Assembly: GCA_025201365.1 (NCBI GenBank)
Contig: JAIXMF010000006.1
Span: forward strand, 930,001-994,000
Direction of reading: 5' to 3'
Source: Syncephalis plumigaleata
Taxonomy: Eukaryota; Zoopagomycota; Zoopagomycetes; Zoopagales; Piptocephalidaceae
DNA: 64,000 nucleotides
Position 1 is the first letter of the stretch; the number at the start of each line of letters is the position of its first letter. The position numbers and the translations under genes were made by a program. The notes below the pieces were generated by a model, which made no database searches, was not told where the DNA came from, and worked only from the letters and a program-made list of their open reading frames with translations. Shown here in pieces: positions 48,228 to 61,328 of the stretch.

Positions 48228-51200
48228 TGCTGTGCAGCAAGCCGTGGGGAACTCCTCTAGCAATAGCAATGATATTGACACCGAGTAGGTAGTGTACTTT
48301 TTTTCTGTGTTCCTTGTGTTAATACAAAACACGCAACGCACCAAGGACAACGACTAATATTATACTGAATTGCAAATACGACGGAGTATTGATTATTAAA
48401 TGAATATCTAAAGATACAGAGAGAAAGTGGTAGTGGGGAAACAGGTTAGCGTTAGCAAGGAATACTAGACGGTAATATGCTTTGTCCGTGAAAGCACTAT
48501 TGCTGCAACAACGGCAACAATAACAAGAAAGAGGAAAAGGAAAAACAGCCTTGGCTAAGGACTATAACCTGATCAAGTATCGTCATAGGAGACACATGAT
48601 GGAGCCTGACCAGCTGTACTAATAAATTAGACATATTAGGATAATTGGCTAGGGCTTTGCAGTGCTAAGAGCGGCATTAATACAGGGATTTGTATTCATT
48701 TCGACATGTTAAAGAAGTGGGTTGCGACAGGTGTTAAGGGGAGGGAGGGAGAGGCACAATTATATCAGCTAGTGTGCATCTTCCCATTGCATCCGTCTCA
48801 GTCATTAGGATACATCAAGTTTGCGCAACTCCATGCCTACCAATGATATCTTGTGTTCGTGATTAATATATAGCATAGCAGATTTCGACGACAAAGACAC
48901 ATCAGGTAGCAGTACAGTGATGGAGTTAACAGAGGGAAAGGAGCATGCTCTACGGGATGCAAGCTGGGCGTAAAATATAAATGATAAATAGATCGGCGGT
49001 CCGTGTAACCACGTCTTTCTCTTATTTCCCTCGTGTTTTCCTATATACGGATGAAAGACGAGGAATGGAAAAATGGACGTGGTCTAGATCTAGTGCCAGT
49101 GTGTGTGTATATGTGCGTACGGGTGTGTGTACGTGTGTGTATGGTAGGTAACATTAGAACGGTCTAGACAAGGCGAAAGCCGCTAAATAGCACAAAAAAA
49201 GTCGAGCAATAGGACATTAGTCCGTAGTAGGCTACGCGCATTGTCACGTTGTTCCAAATGGCGCCATTTGCTGGAGAAACTACAACCGAGAGACAAGCAC
49301 TAGAAGGTGCGACCTACAGTTATTGGTCAAGTTCATACATGGCTCTGCATAACAATGTAGGTGGTCCAGTGACCATGAAAGAAAGCGTGAATAGTATATG
49401 CGATAAAAAGACCCCAGATATTGCTATGCTTGCCATTTCGCACCTCCGTCAATCAAGGACCTCCGTCAATCAAGGACCTCCGTGAACAATAATGACGCAG
49501 TACGAGTTTAGAACCATGAAATTAGTTGTCTACTATAATGTAAACTTCATGGAGGATGATATTACTACAATGGCACTACAAATGAAGGTGTGGTGTGTGT
49601 GTGTACGTGATTTACCATCAATGCAAAAATCAAAACAATACTAACATTATAAGCAGCACTATTTCAAAAAGATAAGCTTCCTTGATACAGTTATTCTTTT
49701 TTTGGTCTAAATACTTGAAGGTAGATAGCCAAATGAATAAAACATCTCAAAGTTACTGATGATGATTATGATGGTAATAATGAATATGGTATATACAGTG
49801 TTTTTGTTTAGATATCAACGTTTGCTAATATGTATAAATATCTTACAAACGATCTGTCTTTTGTAGTAGCAAATAGGAATACGGTTATCAGGCGTGTAAG
49901 GTAAAGAGGAAAAAAGAGTCGATAAGTAGAAGAGGTGAAGTGGTACAACGAACCAGCGTAGTTTTACTGGTAAACACACGACAAAACAAGAAGTTGCTGC
50001 TGTTGCTACTGCCTGTTTTTTATACCAACAATGCTGATAATACTGCAGAAGCGTTGGGGAACGTAAGTGAATTGGGAAAGAATAAGCTAAATAAAAAAGA
50101 AGAATAGATTATTATAATAATAATGTTGATGATGATGACAATAAGAGTCGAGAAGATATAGCAGAAGCATTTGTCTGCAAAGAAAAGGAGTAGCTTAATA
50201 TATACGTTTAGAATGCTAGTCGAAATATTGTCGGCATGAATGTCTGCTTGCACTCATGCATCGACCATTTGTTATAATGCATTTCGCTTAAAACATAAAG
50301 CCGAGTGTGCCAGGACTACTTGTCAAGCAATGGGGATGGCGTATAGCATGGGAGATGTCTGACGTCGTTAATAAAAACGCCGATAGCAACTTGTCTACTA
50401 CATTCCTACTCGTACACGTTGACATGATCAAACGACAGAAAAAGAAACTCATTATCACACACGAAGGCCTCGACCAGATATCGCCGCAGAAACAACTGAC
50501 GAGTTGGCTGAGGCGGCATAATTAAGGAGGTCTAGCCCTGACGGTGATAGTATAGACATGCACAACTCCCGTGTTCATGTACATATTTAATGTTAATTAT
50601 CGAGTTTGTTTACTCATATATTTAACCTATATACCTACTAATTTGTCAGTATAATCTTGTCAATTTGTATTCAATAAAGAGTTATGATACGATAGTCATT
50701 GTGTACAGGTGCACACGTAGGTACGCTCTTTGTTCTTTCTCCGAGGCCTAGATTTAATACTTTGAAAGCAATGGAAACTGCACCATCTTTATGTTCTTTT
50801 TTTGTTTATTCCTTTGTTGTACTAGGCCACATTTAGCATGCAACAGCAGCTATTTGGTTCCGTACTTTTCCTATTCATAACTGTACCGAATAATGATGTT
50901 TATTTTATTTGCAATTTCACATAGAAATTGAAGTGAATGCCAAATATATCAATAGTGGTATCACTGCAATTTTAATAGCATTTTGATGCAAGTAATTCTG
51001 TGAAGTGGCGTACAAATAGCTGCATGATGTCATGGGAGCAAGAGGAAAAAGAATGGTGACGACAATCACAATAACAACGCTGATAACAATAGTAATAACA
51101 ATGATGATGACGATGATGGTTATGCATTATAATGCCAACAACCTGCTGATACTACTAGTTACATGCGTTAAAGTGGCAGCTGACATCTACTCGGTCGAGT

Positions 51201-52126
51201 AAGCAACATGTCGTCGATTCAAGGCAGCTCATGTTAACATAATAGCAGGTTGTACATTAACTACATAGCCAGAACAATTCAACATGTCAAATGTGCTAGG
51301 TCAATGGTATTACGAGGAATACGGGTACAATAAAAACAATTACAACACGCGTTCTTCATGTACACTTGTCTCAAATGTTACTGCTATTGCAACTGTACTA
51401 CAAGCGATAAGTGTCAATTCAAGAAATGTTGTCTACTTGCTATATTGGTGGATTGGCTCGAATAGGCCCTAAATATCAAGTGTTGTATTTCTCTTCTCCT
51501 GTGTATTCAGCAATATGGCATTGTCGGGGCCATAAACATGTACAATAGTGTCGCATGCAAAGTATTACACGGCACATCGTCGTCAATCCTATCGTGCATC
51601 GATTTCATTGGACGATAAGCAACTCACGATTGCATGATCTGGACCACTATAGCTCATCATACACACGCTCACACAACCAAGTAAAATGGCAAGGTATTCG
51701 ATAGTGTCGAAATCAATTACTACGTATTATCATGTTTACAGTATACGAGGTAGTATCTCGTTAATGGATAGACACACGATGATACGAACTTGAATCCACC
51801 AAATTGAATTACTAAGCACTAGTTGATAAACGGTTTTATTCGTCGTTTTGTTACAATGTTCTCCTTCAATGAATCGAGTATATTGTAGAGAGGGTTCTCT
51901 CATCAAAAAGAATTACCTTTTTTTACGTGTCACAACCCTTTGAAACATTCATGCAACTACAGTTCTTTATATAGCGCAAGCATAGAGTGACATTATCTTG
52001 AGCAACACACTCTTCCTCTTTCACTGTTTTATTCGTTTTCCATCTTTTATCCTTTATCTTTTCTTCTTCGCTTGTCACCTGTGAACTACTCGTATTCTTA
52101 TTTTTCTGACTTGTTTATTGCGTGTC
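48228..52126. other. Divergent gene-poor region, histidine kinase / transporter
   Basis: About 3.9 kb with no recognised gene. It includes GT-rich simple sequence near 49095-49145, a 17-base tandem repeat at 49442-49483, (AAT)n near 50110, and a T/C-rich tract at about 52012-52080 directly before the transporter. A stretch at about 50300-50525 has base and codon composition closer to coding DNA than its surroundings but no recognisable protein and no good start. Confidence 0.45.
49442..49483. repeat. 17-base tandem repeat, about 2.5 copies
   Basis: The unit ACCTCCGTCAATCAAGG is repeated twice exactly and then in part. It stands out from the AT-rich surroundings; no function is apparent. Confidence 0.9.
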
Positions 52127-53667
52127 ATGTCCAAAGTGGAAAGCGACCAGTATGAAGTAACGTCGTTGAAATCACCGGACGAGACTGATGCTATCTCGAT
52201 TCGTTCTTATAACTCGCAATCCTCACGTGCGACAAGTATGACTAGCAACAACTTTCCTCGTCAAATAGCCTTAGGTAACATTAGTGTCGACTCGCCTAAC
52301 GAGACAACTCGTCTTACCACGGATCTTGGTGCAACTACCAGGACAAACTATGAAAGTGTGACGAGACCGCCATTGACACCGCCCGAGGAAATTAGCAGCT
52401 ACCTAGCCTATCCCACAACGGATGGTGAACCCAATGGCCATCCGCAATCGTTGCCAGATCCATTGGGTCTACGACGAGGTATCAAATCCGAGGCAGAGAT
52501 CAAACGACTTTGCAACTCGCGTATTGCGTCAAAACGACGTTTAGGCGAATTCTACAAAGAGCAAAATGAACTCATTGAGGAGCTACTACGACCGATTGGT
52601 CTTTCCGAGGAGGAACAACGCGAGGTTGCACTGGATGGTCGTCGCGTGCAAGTAGCAATCTATGGCTCGGTGATGGCCAACATCATTCTATTTCTTTTGC
52701 AGTTGTATGCCGCCATCGATTCAAGATCACTATCGCTTTTTGCTACGATGGCCGACGCCTTCATGGATCTATTGTCGAGTGTCGTATTAATGCTCGCTGG
52801 ACATGAAGCGAGTAAAGAGAATCTACACAAATATCCAACGGGTAAATCACGCATGGAAACCATTGGTATTATTGTGTTCTCTGCGCTTATGTCTACTGTT
52901 TCCGTTCAATTAATGGTAGATTACTGACTGATGGATTGATGGATTGATTGATTGATCTAACTAGTTGATGTATTACTATTATTATCACAATTGATTTAGG
53001 TGGAAAGTGTTCGAGCATTCGTGTCCGAGGAAACCAAGACCGATCTTACCACTGCTAGTATTGTGTGTGTTTGCATAGCCCTTGGTAGGTGCAACTAATA
53101 TTTAATAGCTAAATAGACAATATCCTAACATGCTTATATACATATATGTAATTAGGTTCGAAAATTGTCCTTTACTTTTATTGCTATGCATTGCGGAAGT
53201 ATCCTAGTGCCGAGATTCTTGCACAAGATCATCGTAATGACATTATCGTCAATGCATTCGGCCTTGTTATGTTTCTACTCGGTAACAACATCGTGTGGTG
53301 GCTAGATCCATCGGGTGCCATTATGGTAGCATTGATTATTCTGCGATCATGGACGGCCACCGCTTACGACAGATCCAACTGATTATCGGAAGACAGCAAA
53401 TCCAGCCTTCCTTCAGCGGGTTATCTACATTGCTATACTCATCACGAGGCTATTCGTGAGGTGGATACTGCACAGGCCTATCATGTCGGCAGTAATGTAT
53501 ACGTCGAGGTGGATATCGTCATGGATCCTGAGACTACACTACGCTATAGTCATGACGTTGGCGAGTCACTTCAAATGAAATTGGAGTCATTACCGAATGT
53601 TGAGCGTGCCTTTGTTCACGTCGATTACGAGAGTGAACATGTACCGGAACATCGAAAGGATCGCTAA
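52127..53667 (+). CDS. Cation diffusion facilitator, Mn/Fe-type
   Basis: A CDF-family metal/proton antiporter. The first ~150 residues, from the ATG at 52127 (MSKVESDQYEV), are hydrophilic and regulatory in appearance. The membrane domain starts at VAIYGSVMANIILFLLQLYAA. Helix 2 carries ADAFMDLLSS and helix 5 carries AQDHRNDI: the DxxxD pair in both helices matches Mn-selective CDFs (as in plant MTP8-11), whereas zinc CDFs have HxxxD. The cytosolic C-terminal domain follows (HHEAIREVDTAQAYHVG; YVEVDIVMDPETTL; VERAFVHVDYESEHVPEH). Two short introns are seen, about 52914-53000 and 53088-53156. Between 53365 and 53450 three missing bases must be supplied to read AYDQIQLIIGKTANPAF and ILHHEAIRE. 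The location could be Golgi, vacuole or plasma membrane; the sequence does not decide. Confidence 0.92.
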
Positions 53668-56600
53668 TTAGGTCAATCATGACGATGCTAGCTAACTGTT
53701 GAATTGATTTGTGAATAAATACTTTTCTTATGACGTACATTTATTATATGCGCAATTGTTCGAATAAGCATGATGATTGATTAGCTAATCTATTATTAGT
53801 ATGCTAGCATGTAGTATATTACCAAATAATAATAAACAATTACATGATATTGTTGTTGTTGTTGTTGTCTTCATAGTTTACAGGAACTATTTCATGAAAT
53901 AACCACGCCTTACATCGCTGTCGTTGTTTCTCTTGCTCTCTTGCTCTCTCTCCTTTTCGTTTCATAGCCAATATACTTTGATGCACTTGCTCACAGACAC
54001 ATGTACAAATTTGGGTAGAGGAAGCAAGCGGGACCGGTGGCATATAGGCACACAGACACATGTCATGCGGTTCATAGGCTGCAGCAACGGACTTTTCTCG
54101 TACATAATGCCACGCGTTTTTGCATAGTGACACCTCTTTCTTCTTTGAATAGTCTTCTTACCTGCTCTCATTGCAGTTCCACATACTCAATCTACCGTTC
54201 TCATCGTGAAGCTGGGAATTAGTAGGCGTTTATTCTATATATCCCAACTAGACAATAATAGAGTTTATGGGTGAGTGACTAGCTAGCTAGATATTGTTTG
54301 TTGTATGTGCGTGTATGCGTTATCAACGAGAAGGATTGCATTGATGATGTATATTAGTATAGAATGATATAGATGTACATCTATTGTAACTCCTATGAAA
54401 GATATAAATGCGCGTTTACGCGTATCAAGTCGGAGCATTGTTGCTCTATTTACTAAATAGGCTGTATATTTAAACTGAGATTATAGAATATAGCGTTTAT
54501 TATATCCATGTCATCCATCCTACTAGTAGTATTACTTGACTTTATAGCTTAGCCTAATTGTCGTATAACTGCTACACTTTTCCTACTTGATATGTATACT
54601 TGCCTATTTCTCGTTAAAATAACACAAAGATCATTAATATTTACTAAATGAGCGAATGTTTCCTTATGATTGATTCAGTACAATTGATCAATATACACAT
54701 AGACATCTCTACTACTAGTACTACTATTACTGTTACTATAATCGCTTAGCATAGTCATTATGGTTAGTGTTGATGCTAGTCGTGTGTATTCTAACGGTGA
54801 ACTATTTGCGGTAATAATTTATTGGCTAATATGTGCCTTGTTCAATAACTCCTATCTTTTTTTCAGTTGTCAACACTCTCCTCTACATACATATCCCTTT
54901 CTTCCCCCTTTTTTAAACCATACAAGTATATTCTATACAACTGATTTGCTCTCCATCTCCAAATATTACTCGTAAAGTAAAATATACAAAGGGCCAATAC
55001 TGGTGAAATGTCGATAGGACATTCGCCGTTGCCACCGTTGTTGTCGCTACTGTGATCACTGGGCTGACTTGTTCGCTATTACTAACACATACTCACTCAC
55101 TCACACCTACACACACCTACACGCTTCTCTTTATCGACTGTCTTTGACCCTGCTGTCATCACAAGCCAAATTCAACCCGACATAGCAACTGTGTCTTTTC
55201 CCTAATCAAGTCTCTCTCTCTCTCTCAACGTCGTAGTCATCATTATTATATTATTATTCCTATATTATTATTATTAGTGGCGTCGTCGTCGTCGTCGTCA
55301 ACTATCTCCCTTGCATCATCTGTTATTGTCGTATCTTTGTTGTCCCTGTTCTTCTACCTTTTTATAGTGCGGCAACGGTTACGGTCTTTCTTTAACTTTG
55401 CCACTGCCAGTGTCATCCTATTGTCTAAATAGTACTTTAGTGCTGCGGCAGTGCCCAATATTCCACGCATACATTAGCTATATCGCACGAAACGTTCTAG
55501 GCTCTAGTTAGTAGCTCGGGTCGTTTTCTTGTATTGGTTTGCAGCCACTTGGCATTACTACTACTACTACTACTTTTTCTTTTATCTACATATTACTCCT
55601 TTATTTCCATAGTGGTGCATTGCACTGTGATCTCGACTACGCTAACATCTCAGTTCATTGTTTGCATATCCATTTGATTTTTGTGTGTGCGCGTTTATTG
55701 TTGACATTATTGATACTGCTGCTACCGCCGGACGGATATCGTTCAGTGTAGGTAAGTGAAGACGGACAGTGAGAAATAACCGACAAAAGTGTAAGCATGT
55801 AGATATAGATATATTTGTATAGTGTGATAGCGTATTACTACAATACTATGATCTATCCAGCTATTATTATTGTTATTAGCATTGTTGTTGTTATTATTGC
55901 TATTGTTGATGTTTCATGCTTGTCACTCTTGTAGCAGAGTGTGGACAAGTCGACTTGGAAAAGAGTGAGTGAGTGAGCGAGCGAGTGAGAGGGTGCGTGC
56001 GACCTTGTTGATTATCCGTGCATGTGCATATCCATCTACTTTCAAGTCGTTACATCCTTGCTGCGTGTATGTACTTTTATATCGCGTATGTCTGTATGGC
56101 TATTATTTGCCATGCGACAAGTTGGTCAATGTAGGAATGATGCCTGTTTAACGACGATGATTATGAGCAGTATAGCTGATAGTTATCCCCTTCCTTGACA
56201 ATGCTATAATGAAGTGTGTGATCACTTTGATTTCATTTCTATAGCGTGATAACACGTTAAAGAGTAGTAATAATAGAAATATTTCATATTTCATTGGTGA
56301 TATGCATGAACACGCATTATCTTCATATGATTAGTCAATACTATATATGATATAGTAATGAGTTATTTCTCCATATGTGCGTATGTGTGCGTGTATGCTT
56401 TGTTTATACATTTGAACAAACAAGTATAACTAATGAATATCCTTGTTTGTTTTCTTTTCAATAATTATTATTTCTGTCAATTTATATAGATTATTGCGTT
56501 TATTAACGTAGCTTGTGGTTTACCCCCTATATCGCTCTTGCTGACGCTTTTCGTCTTACGTTTCGGTTTATACAAAGGCAGCTGGGCAACTGCCAACGTG

Positions 56601-56740
56601 CATCCGTCATCATTCACTAGTGTTTTCTTTAGGTTGTTTTCCATTTATCGCGATAGTAGTGGGCTTACACCACGTCTGCTAGTCACGGCAGACGTACTAT
56701 TGTTGAATTGTCTTTTTTGCCCAGAAGTTTTCGCTAGGCG
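53668..56740. other. Gene-poor region upstream of the DYRK kinase
   Basis: About 3.1 kb with (GTT)n near 53850, CTCTCTC runs near 53930-53955 and 55210, (GTC)n near 55280-55300, (TACTAC)n near 55555 and GTGAGTGAGCGAGCGAG near 55965. T/C-rich stretches precede the next gene. No protein or RNA gene is recognised; it may carry a long promoter or spliced leader for the kinase. Confidence 0.45.
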
Positions 56741-59700
56741 ATGACCACTACCACGACAACAACAACAACAACAGCAACTACAAACATACAAACTACAGCA
56801 ATAGCAACTTTACAAGATAGCATGACAACTTCGAACAGTCTCGATCCCACCAATACTGCAACGTGCGGTCCTTTATCCACACGTAGCAAATCAACGTCAC
56901 GCGTTTCAACTACTTCAAAGCTTACACGCTCATTGACAGCGAATAATATTTCTAGCAGTAATAATAATACAGTAATAGCAGTAATAGCAACAGCAGCAGC
57001 AATAGTAATAGTATTCTAGGTGGGTCCCGTATTGGTAAGTCAATCGACACTATTGACAAGAATTAATTTAATCAAATATCTTTACTTTTATTTGTTTTTG
57101 TTTGATTCATTATTATTATTATTATTATTAGCTCGTTTCAGTCTTTCTCGCACTGATTTGAGCATGTCCACGCGAACAAACGATTCAGATACAAGTATGC
57201 CCAGTATAAACGGTGATGATGGTTCAGTGACACCTACCGCTCTTGGAACAAGTACAGCGGGACAATTACTTGCACGTCGTCGTGCTAATGGCAACAATAC
57301 GAGCAGTAACAGTAGCGGCACTGCCTCTGCATCTAATAATTCCAGTGTTCTTGGCACATTGTCTGGAGCATCCATGAGCCGCCTACCCTCGTATAATGGC
57401 AAGGAAACAAAAGGTAAGCTACGAATCACAATGTGGTAATAGCAGACTTTATCATATGACCGAGCACGATCACATCGAGTGTACACGAGATTTGATCTCA
57501 TGACCAGTTGTCACGCAGTTCAATATATATACATATATTATGTGTGTGTGGCGGCTTAAATAAAGATGACCCCATCAAATGGTAGAACACAAATACTAAT
57601 TATTCTCCTTGACATCCAGTGAACGGGCGCAGTACAACACCTACACCAGCTAGTACTGGTACTGTCGGTTCGATATCATCATCATCGACATCGTCACTTT
57701 CATCCTGGTCACAATATAGTCGTATGCGTCGTCAGGAACGGGAAGCACGCCAAAACGATAGTGATGCTGACTCTGGCTCCAAGAAGGAGGAGATGTCAAT
57801 GTCACGACCAAGGTAATTATACTATAACTAGATGGAATGAAGCTGTAATCGTATTATTATTATTATTATGATATATATTCACTGACACATCACTTCATCG
57901 CTTTATCGGTTATTTAGAGCGGGAACAACTACCTCAGCTACAACCGGTACACGACTTAGTGTTGCCACGAATTCGACATCATCCATACGAAATGGACCGC
58001 GTAGTGCGGGAATTGGTCATATGAAGCATCCGAGTACTACAAATCTAGACACGGCATTGTTATACGATTCGCCCACGGCTTTGTCGTCAACACTTGGTAT
58101 GACTATATTAAGCGAGTCAGAACGTACTGGAACCGAGGTATCTCGCTCGCGTTCAATAGGCGGTCGTCACAGTCGTCATCTTAGTCTGGGACATTCGTTA
58201 TCGGTGTCATCTCGTCAGAGTCCCTCCATAAAGGACTCGAACGATACGACACTCGCGCCTTCACGTTCATCGACTGCATCGCGACCACGTTTAATGGTCA
58301 AGACGGCCGGTGTCTCCTCGAGTTCATCGACCATGAATTCGCCGAAAACGGCTCCCATCAAACGTGACGGTAGAAGTAGTCTAACGCATTCGCCTACATT
58401 CGCACGAGATGCTCGACGACCCAGTCTATCAACGCGTCTTAGCAGTACACTAGGTGGTACTACTTCCACTACACCAACGGCCGCCAGTGGCACTGCTTCG
58501 CCTAAACGGACAACTCGTTCAACTGCGGCTGACGTGGCCGCTAGTGGTTCTGGTCCTGCTGCTGCCGCCGCTAGTCGTTTCCTTGGACTCAAGAAGAAAC
58601 GCTCCGGTCCTCTCACTGATACAACCAATCGTAGTAAGGCAACCACCAGTACAAGTATGCGCTCAAAAGTAAGTGACTAACTAGCCAGCTAATTAATTAA
58701 TTAATTAATTTGTTAACTGAATCATTATACATGTAACTACTACTACTAGGCTACTACCTTATCTGCGACACAATCACTTGGTACGCGTAAATCACGTCCA
58801 TCATCCACATCGTCGCCTAAAATGTCTCCTACAACGCCATCTGGCTTGCTATCTAGCAGAGGCACTTTAGCATCAGCCACATCATCTCCTGCATCAGGTG
58901 GTGGTGCTAGTTCCGGTCGTAGTTCACTAGGCGGTCTACTACGCTCGGGAACACGTCGTAAATCTCTCGGGAAACTATTAGAAAGCGATAATGACAACAG
59001 TTTAGGACATACAACCGGTATAAGCAGCAGTACTCGTTCCGCGATAGCCGCCGGCCTACGTAGCTCCTTGGCTCAAGATAACGCCGATCGAGCCGCTAAG
59101 GCATCAATCAACACCGGTCGTACCTACTCGCTTACTAGTACGACACTCGGGTCATCCACTAATCTGAACTCGTACAATAATGAACCGACAAAGATGCGTG
59201 GTCGTATTAATCAAGTGGCCGATGAATCGAATGACTCCGCCTTATCATTAGCGCGTAAAACGAGGCGTAATATCCGTTCTGCTAGCGAGATTCGTACTAA
59301 TGATCCACCGGCAGCGCGTGAACAACCATCACCAGGCGATGATGGCATTCCAAGTCAACCGATGCCACCACAGGAGCTACTCCAGCTGTACTCTAAAAAG
59401 TTAACGCCATACGAACGCGGTGAGGTATTAGAGTATCCGAATGTCTACTTTTTCGGACGTAAATCAACGAAAACTAGTAGTGCTCAAACGACTGCTCACA
59501 ATTTCGGTAAGTATTAATCCGCTACTCTTTCTTATTACGACGTATTAGAGCGAATAAGTAATAACACTGCTGCTTCTACAGGATTTGACGATGAACGTGG
59601 TGACTATCGTATTAGAATGCACGATCATCTACAGTATCGCTATCAAATTACCGAAGTGCTTGGACAAGGTTCATTTGGTCAAGTGGTTAGAGCGCGCGAT

Positions 59701-61328
59701 CATAAGACAGGCGAATGGGTGGCTATTAAGGTAATTCGCAATAAGAAACGCTTCCATTCTCAAGCACTAGTAGAGGTGAAGATCCTGGAATGTCTACGGA
59801 AATGGGTAAGTAATATGGCGAATGATACTGCTGTGATATTGCATGATAGTAACAATATTACCCATAATAGGATCCCAATGATGAGTATAATCTCATCAAG
59901 TTGACCGATCACTTTTACTTCCGTAATCATTTATGCATCGTCTCCGAATGTCTATCCCTTAATCTTTACGAATTCATCAAACAAAACAACTTTCGTGGTT
60001 TCTCGCTTGGACTTATTCGACGCTTTACTACGCAACTATTGCAATCGCTCACCCTTCTTTGCAAACATAACGTGGTGCATTGTGATCTTAAACCAGAGGT
60101 AAACAGCAAAAAAAGCATCAGCCATCTACTTTACTCTATAATTGCATACTAATGGTTTATTTATATATAGAACATTTTGTTAAAGCATCCGGCTAAAAGT
60201 GCAATCAAAATGATCGATTTCGGTAGTAGTTGTTTGGAAAGCGAGCGAGGTACGTGATTCAAATAATATTCCTCATGGATGATAGCATAATTAATCACTC
60301 CATTATAGTTTACACATATATCCAAAGTCGTTTCTATCGTTCACCGGAAGTTATTCTTGGTAAGAAGACGCGCGAATGACACATCATTCTATTTCTAATG
60401 CTTACTATTCAATAATAGGTATGGCCTATGGTATTCCCATTGACATGTGGAGTTTAGGCTGTATCGTGGCAGAGTTGTACACAGGCTATCCGATCTTCCC
60501 GGGAGAGGATGAACACGAGCAACTTGCATTAATGATGGAAGTGCTTGGACTGCCACCTGTATACCTTACGGAAACATGTTCACGAAGGAGTTTATTCTTT
60601 GGTGAGTAACACGCGTGGATTATAATGACACGTTAACTGACAATGATCGTCATTTCTTACCTCTACCGGTAGATTCCAAGGGTCAACCACGACCGCCACA
60701 AGATCCAAAGGCCAAGCGACGTCGTCCAGCGAGTAAAACGTTGCGACATGCACTTCGCTGCCAGGATGAACGATTCCTCGACTTTGTGGCTCGATGTCTG
60801 TGCTGGGATCCATCCAAGCGGATGAGACCCGAGGAAGGTTTACGACACGAATGGATCACTGAGGGTGTAGTCGACAACCGTTCCAGTACAGTAGTCGGTG
60901 TGAGTAGTGTAGTGTAGTGTAGTCTAGCATATAACAGTTAGTAATATCTGCTGTATTCCTAACAAACAAATAATATTTATGTGTTATTATTTACGGATAG
61001 CAAAGTAAAGATACAAGTACCACCACAAGCACATTAATTTCATCTACAATGAAAAAGACGTAGGTTGGTGTTGGGCTAGGCAATTAATGAGCATTATTAT
61101 TATATGAGTTGTGGCTTTATTGGTTGAATTATATACGCGTATATACATGTATATACATTATTGAATACTGATTGTATATTTTATTCTTTCTATGTACATA
61201 GCATTACAGGAGGTAAAGATCAATTGCCGTCGCAGTCGTCATCTCGCTTGCGTGATAGTGGTATTGGCATCACTAATAGTACACCTGGATCACTTGCACC
61301 CTCGAGTACAGCAGGTCGGGCTCGGTAA
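56741..61328 (+). CDS. DYRK-family protein kinase, class II (Pom1/DYRK2-like)
   Basis: A dual-specificity kinase that autophosphorylates on an activation-loop Tyr and then acts on Ser/Thr. The first ~800 residues (56741 to about 59560) are disordered and Ser/Thr/Gly/Arg-rich with poly-Thr at the start. The DYRK-homology box follows ([27 protein letters not shown]). The catalytic domain shows [13 protein letters not shown], catalytic Lys in [68 protein letters not shown] (the YxY loop), [21 protein letters not shown] and [21 protein letters not shown]. The EYPNVYFFG and [10 protein letters not shown] blocks favour class II over DYRK1/Yak1. At least twelve exons are needed; short exons near 60172-60250 and 60309-60360 encode the activation segment. 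One missing base is inferred at about 56965 in an AGT/AAT run. The ATG at 56741 is likely, not certain. Confidence 0.92.

Noticed and set aside
49249-49485. 78-codon open frame
   Set aside because: No homology or codon signal; its end is the 17-base tandem repeat.
53155-53165. GGTTCGAAAAT resembling a tRNA B box
   Set aside because: It lies in a transporter exon and no cloverleaf can be drawn around it; no tRNA was found elsewhere by eye.
56538-56744. Upstream open frame overlapping the kinase ATG by four bases, a possible stop-start coupling
   Set aside because: It has no ATG of its own (it opens at TTG) and no resemblance to a protein.
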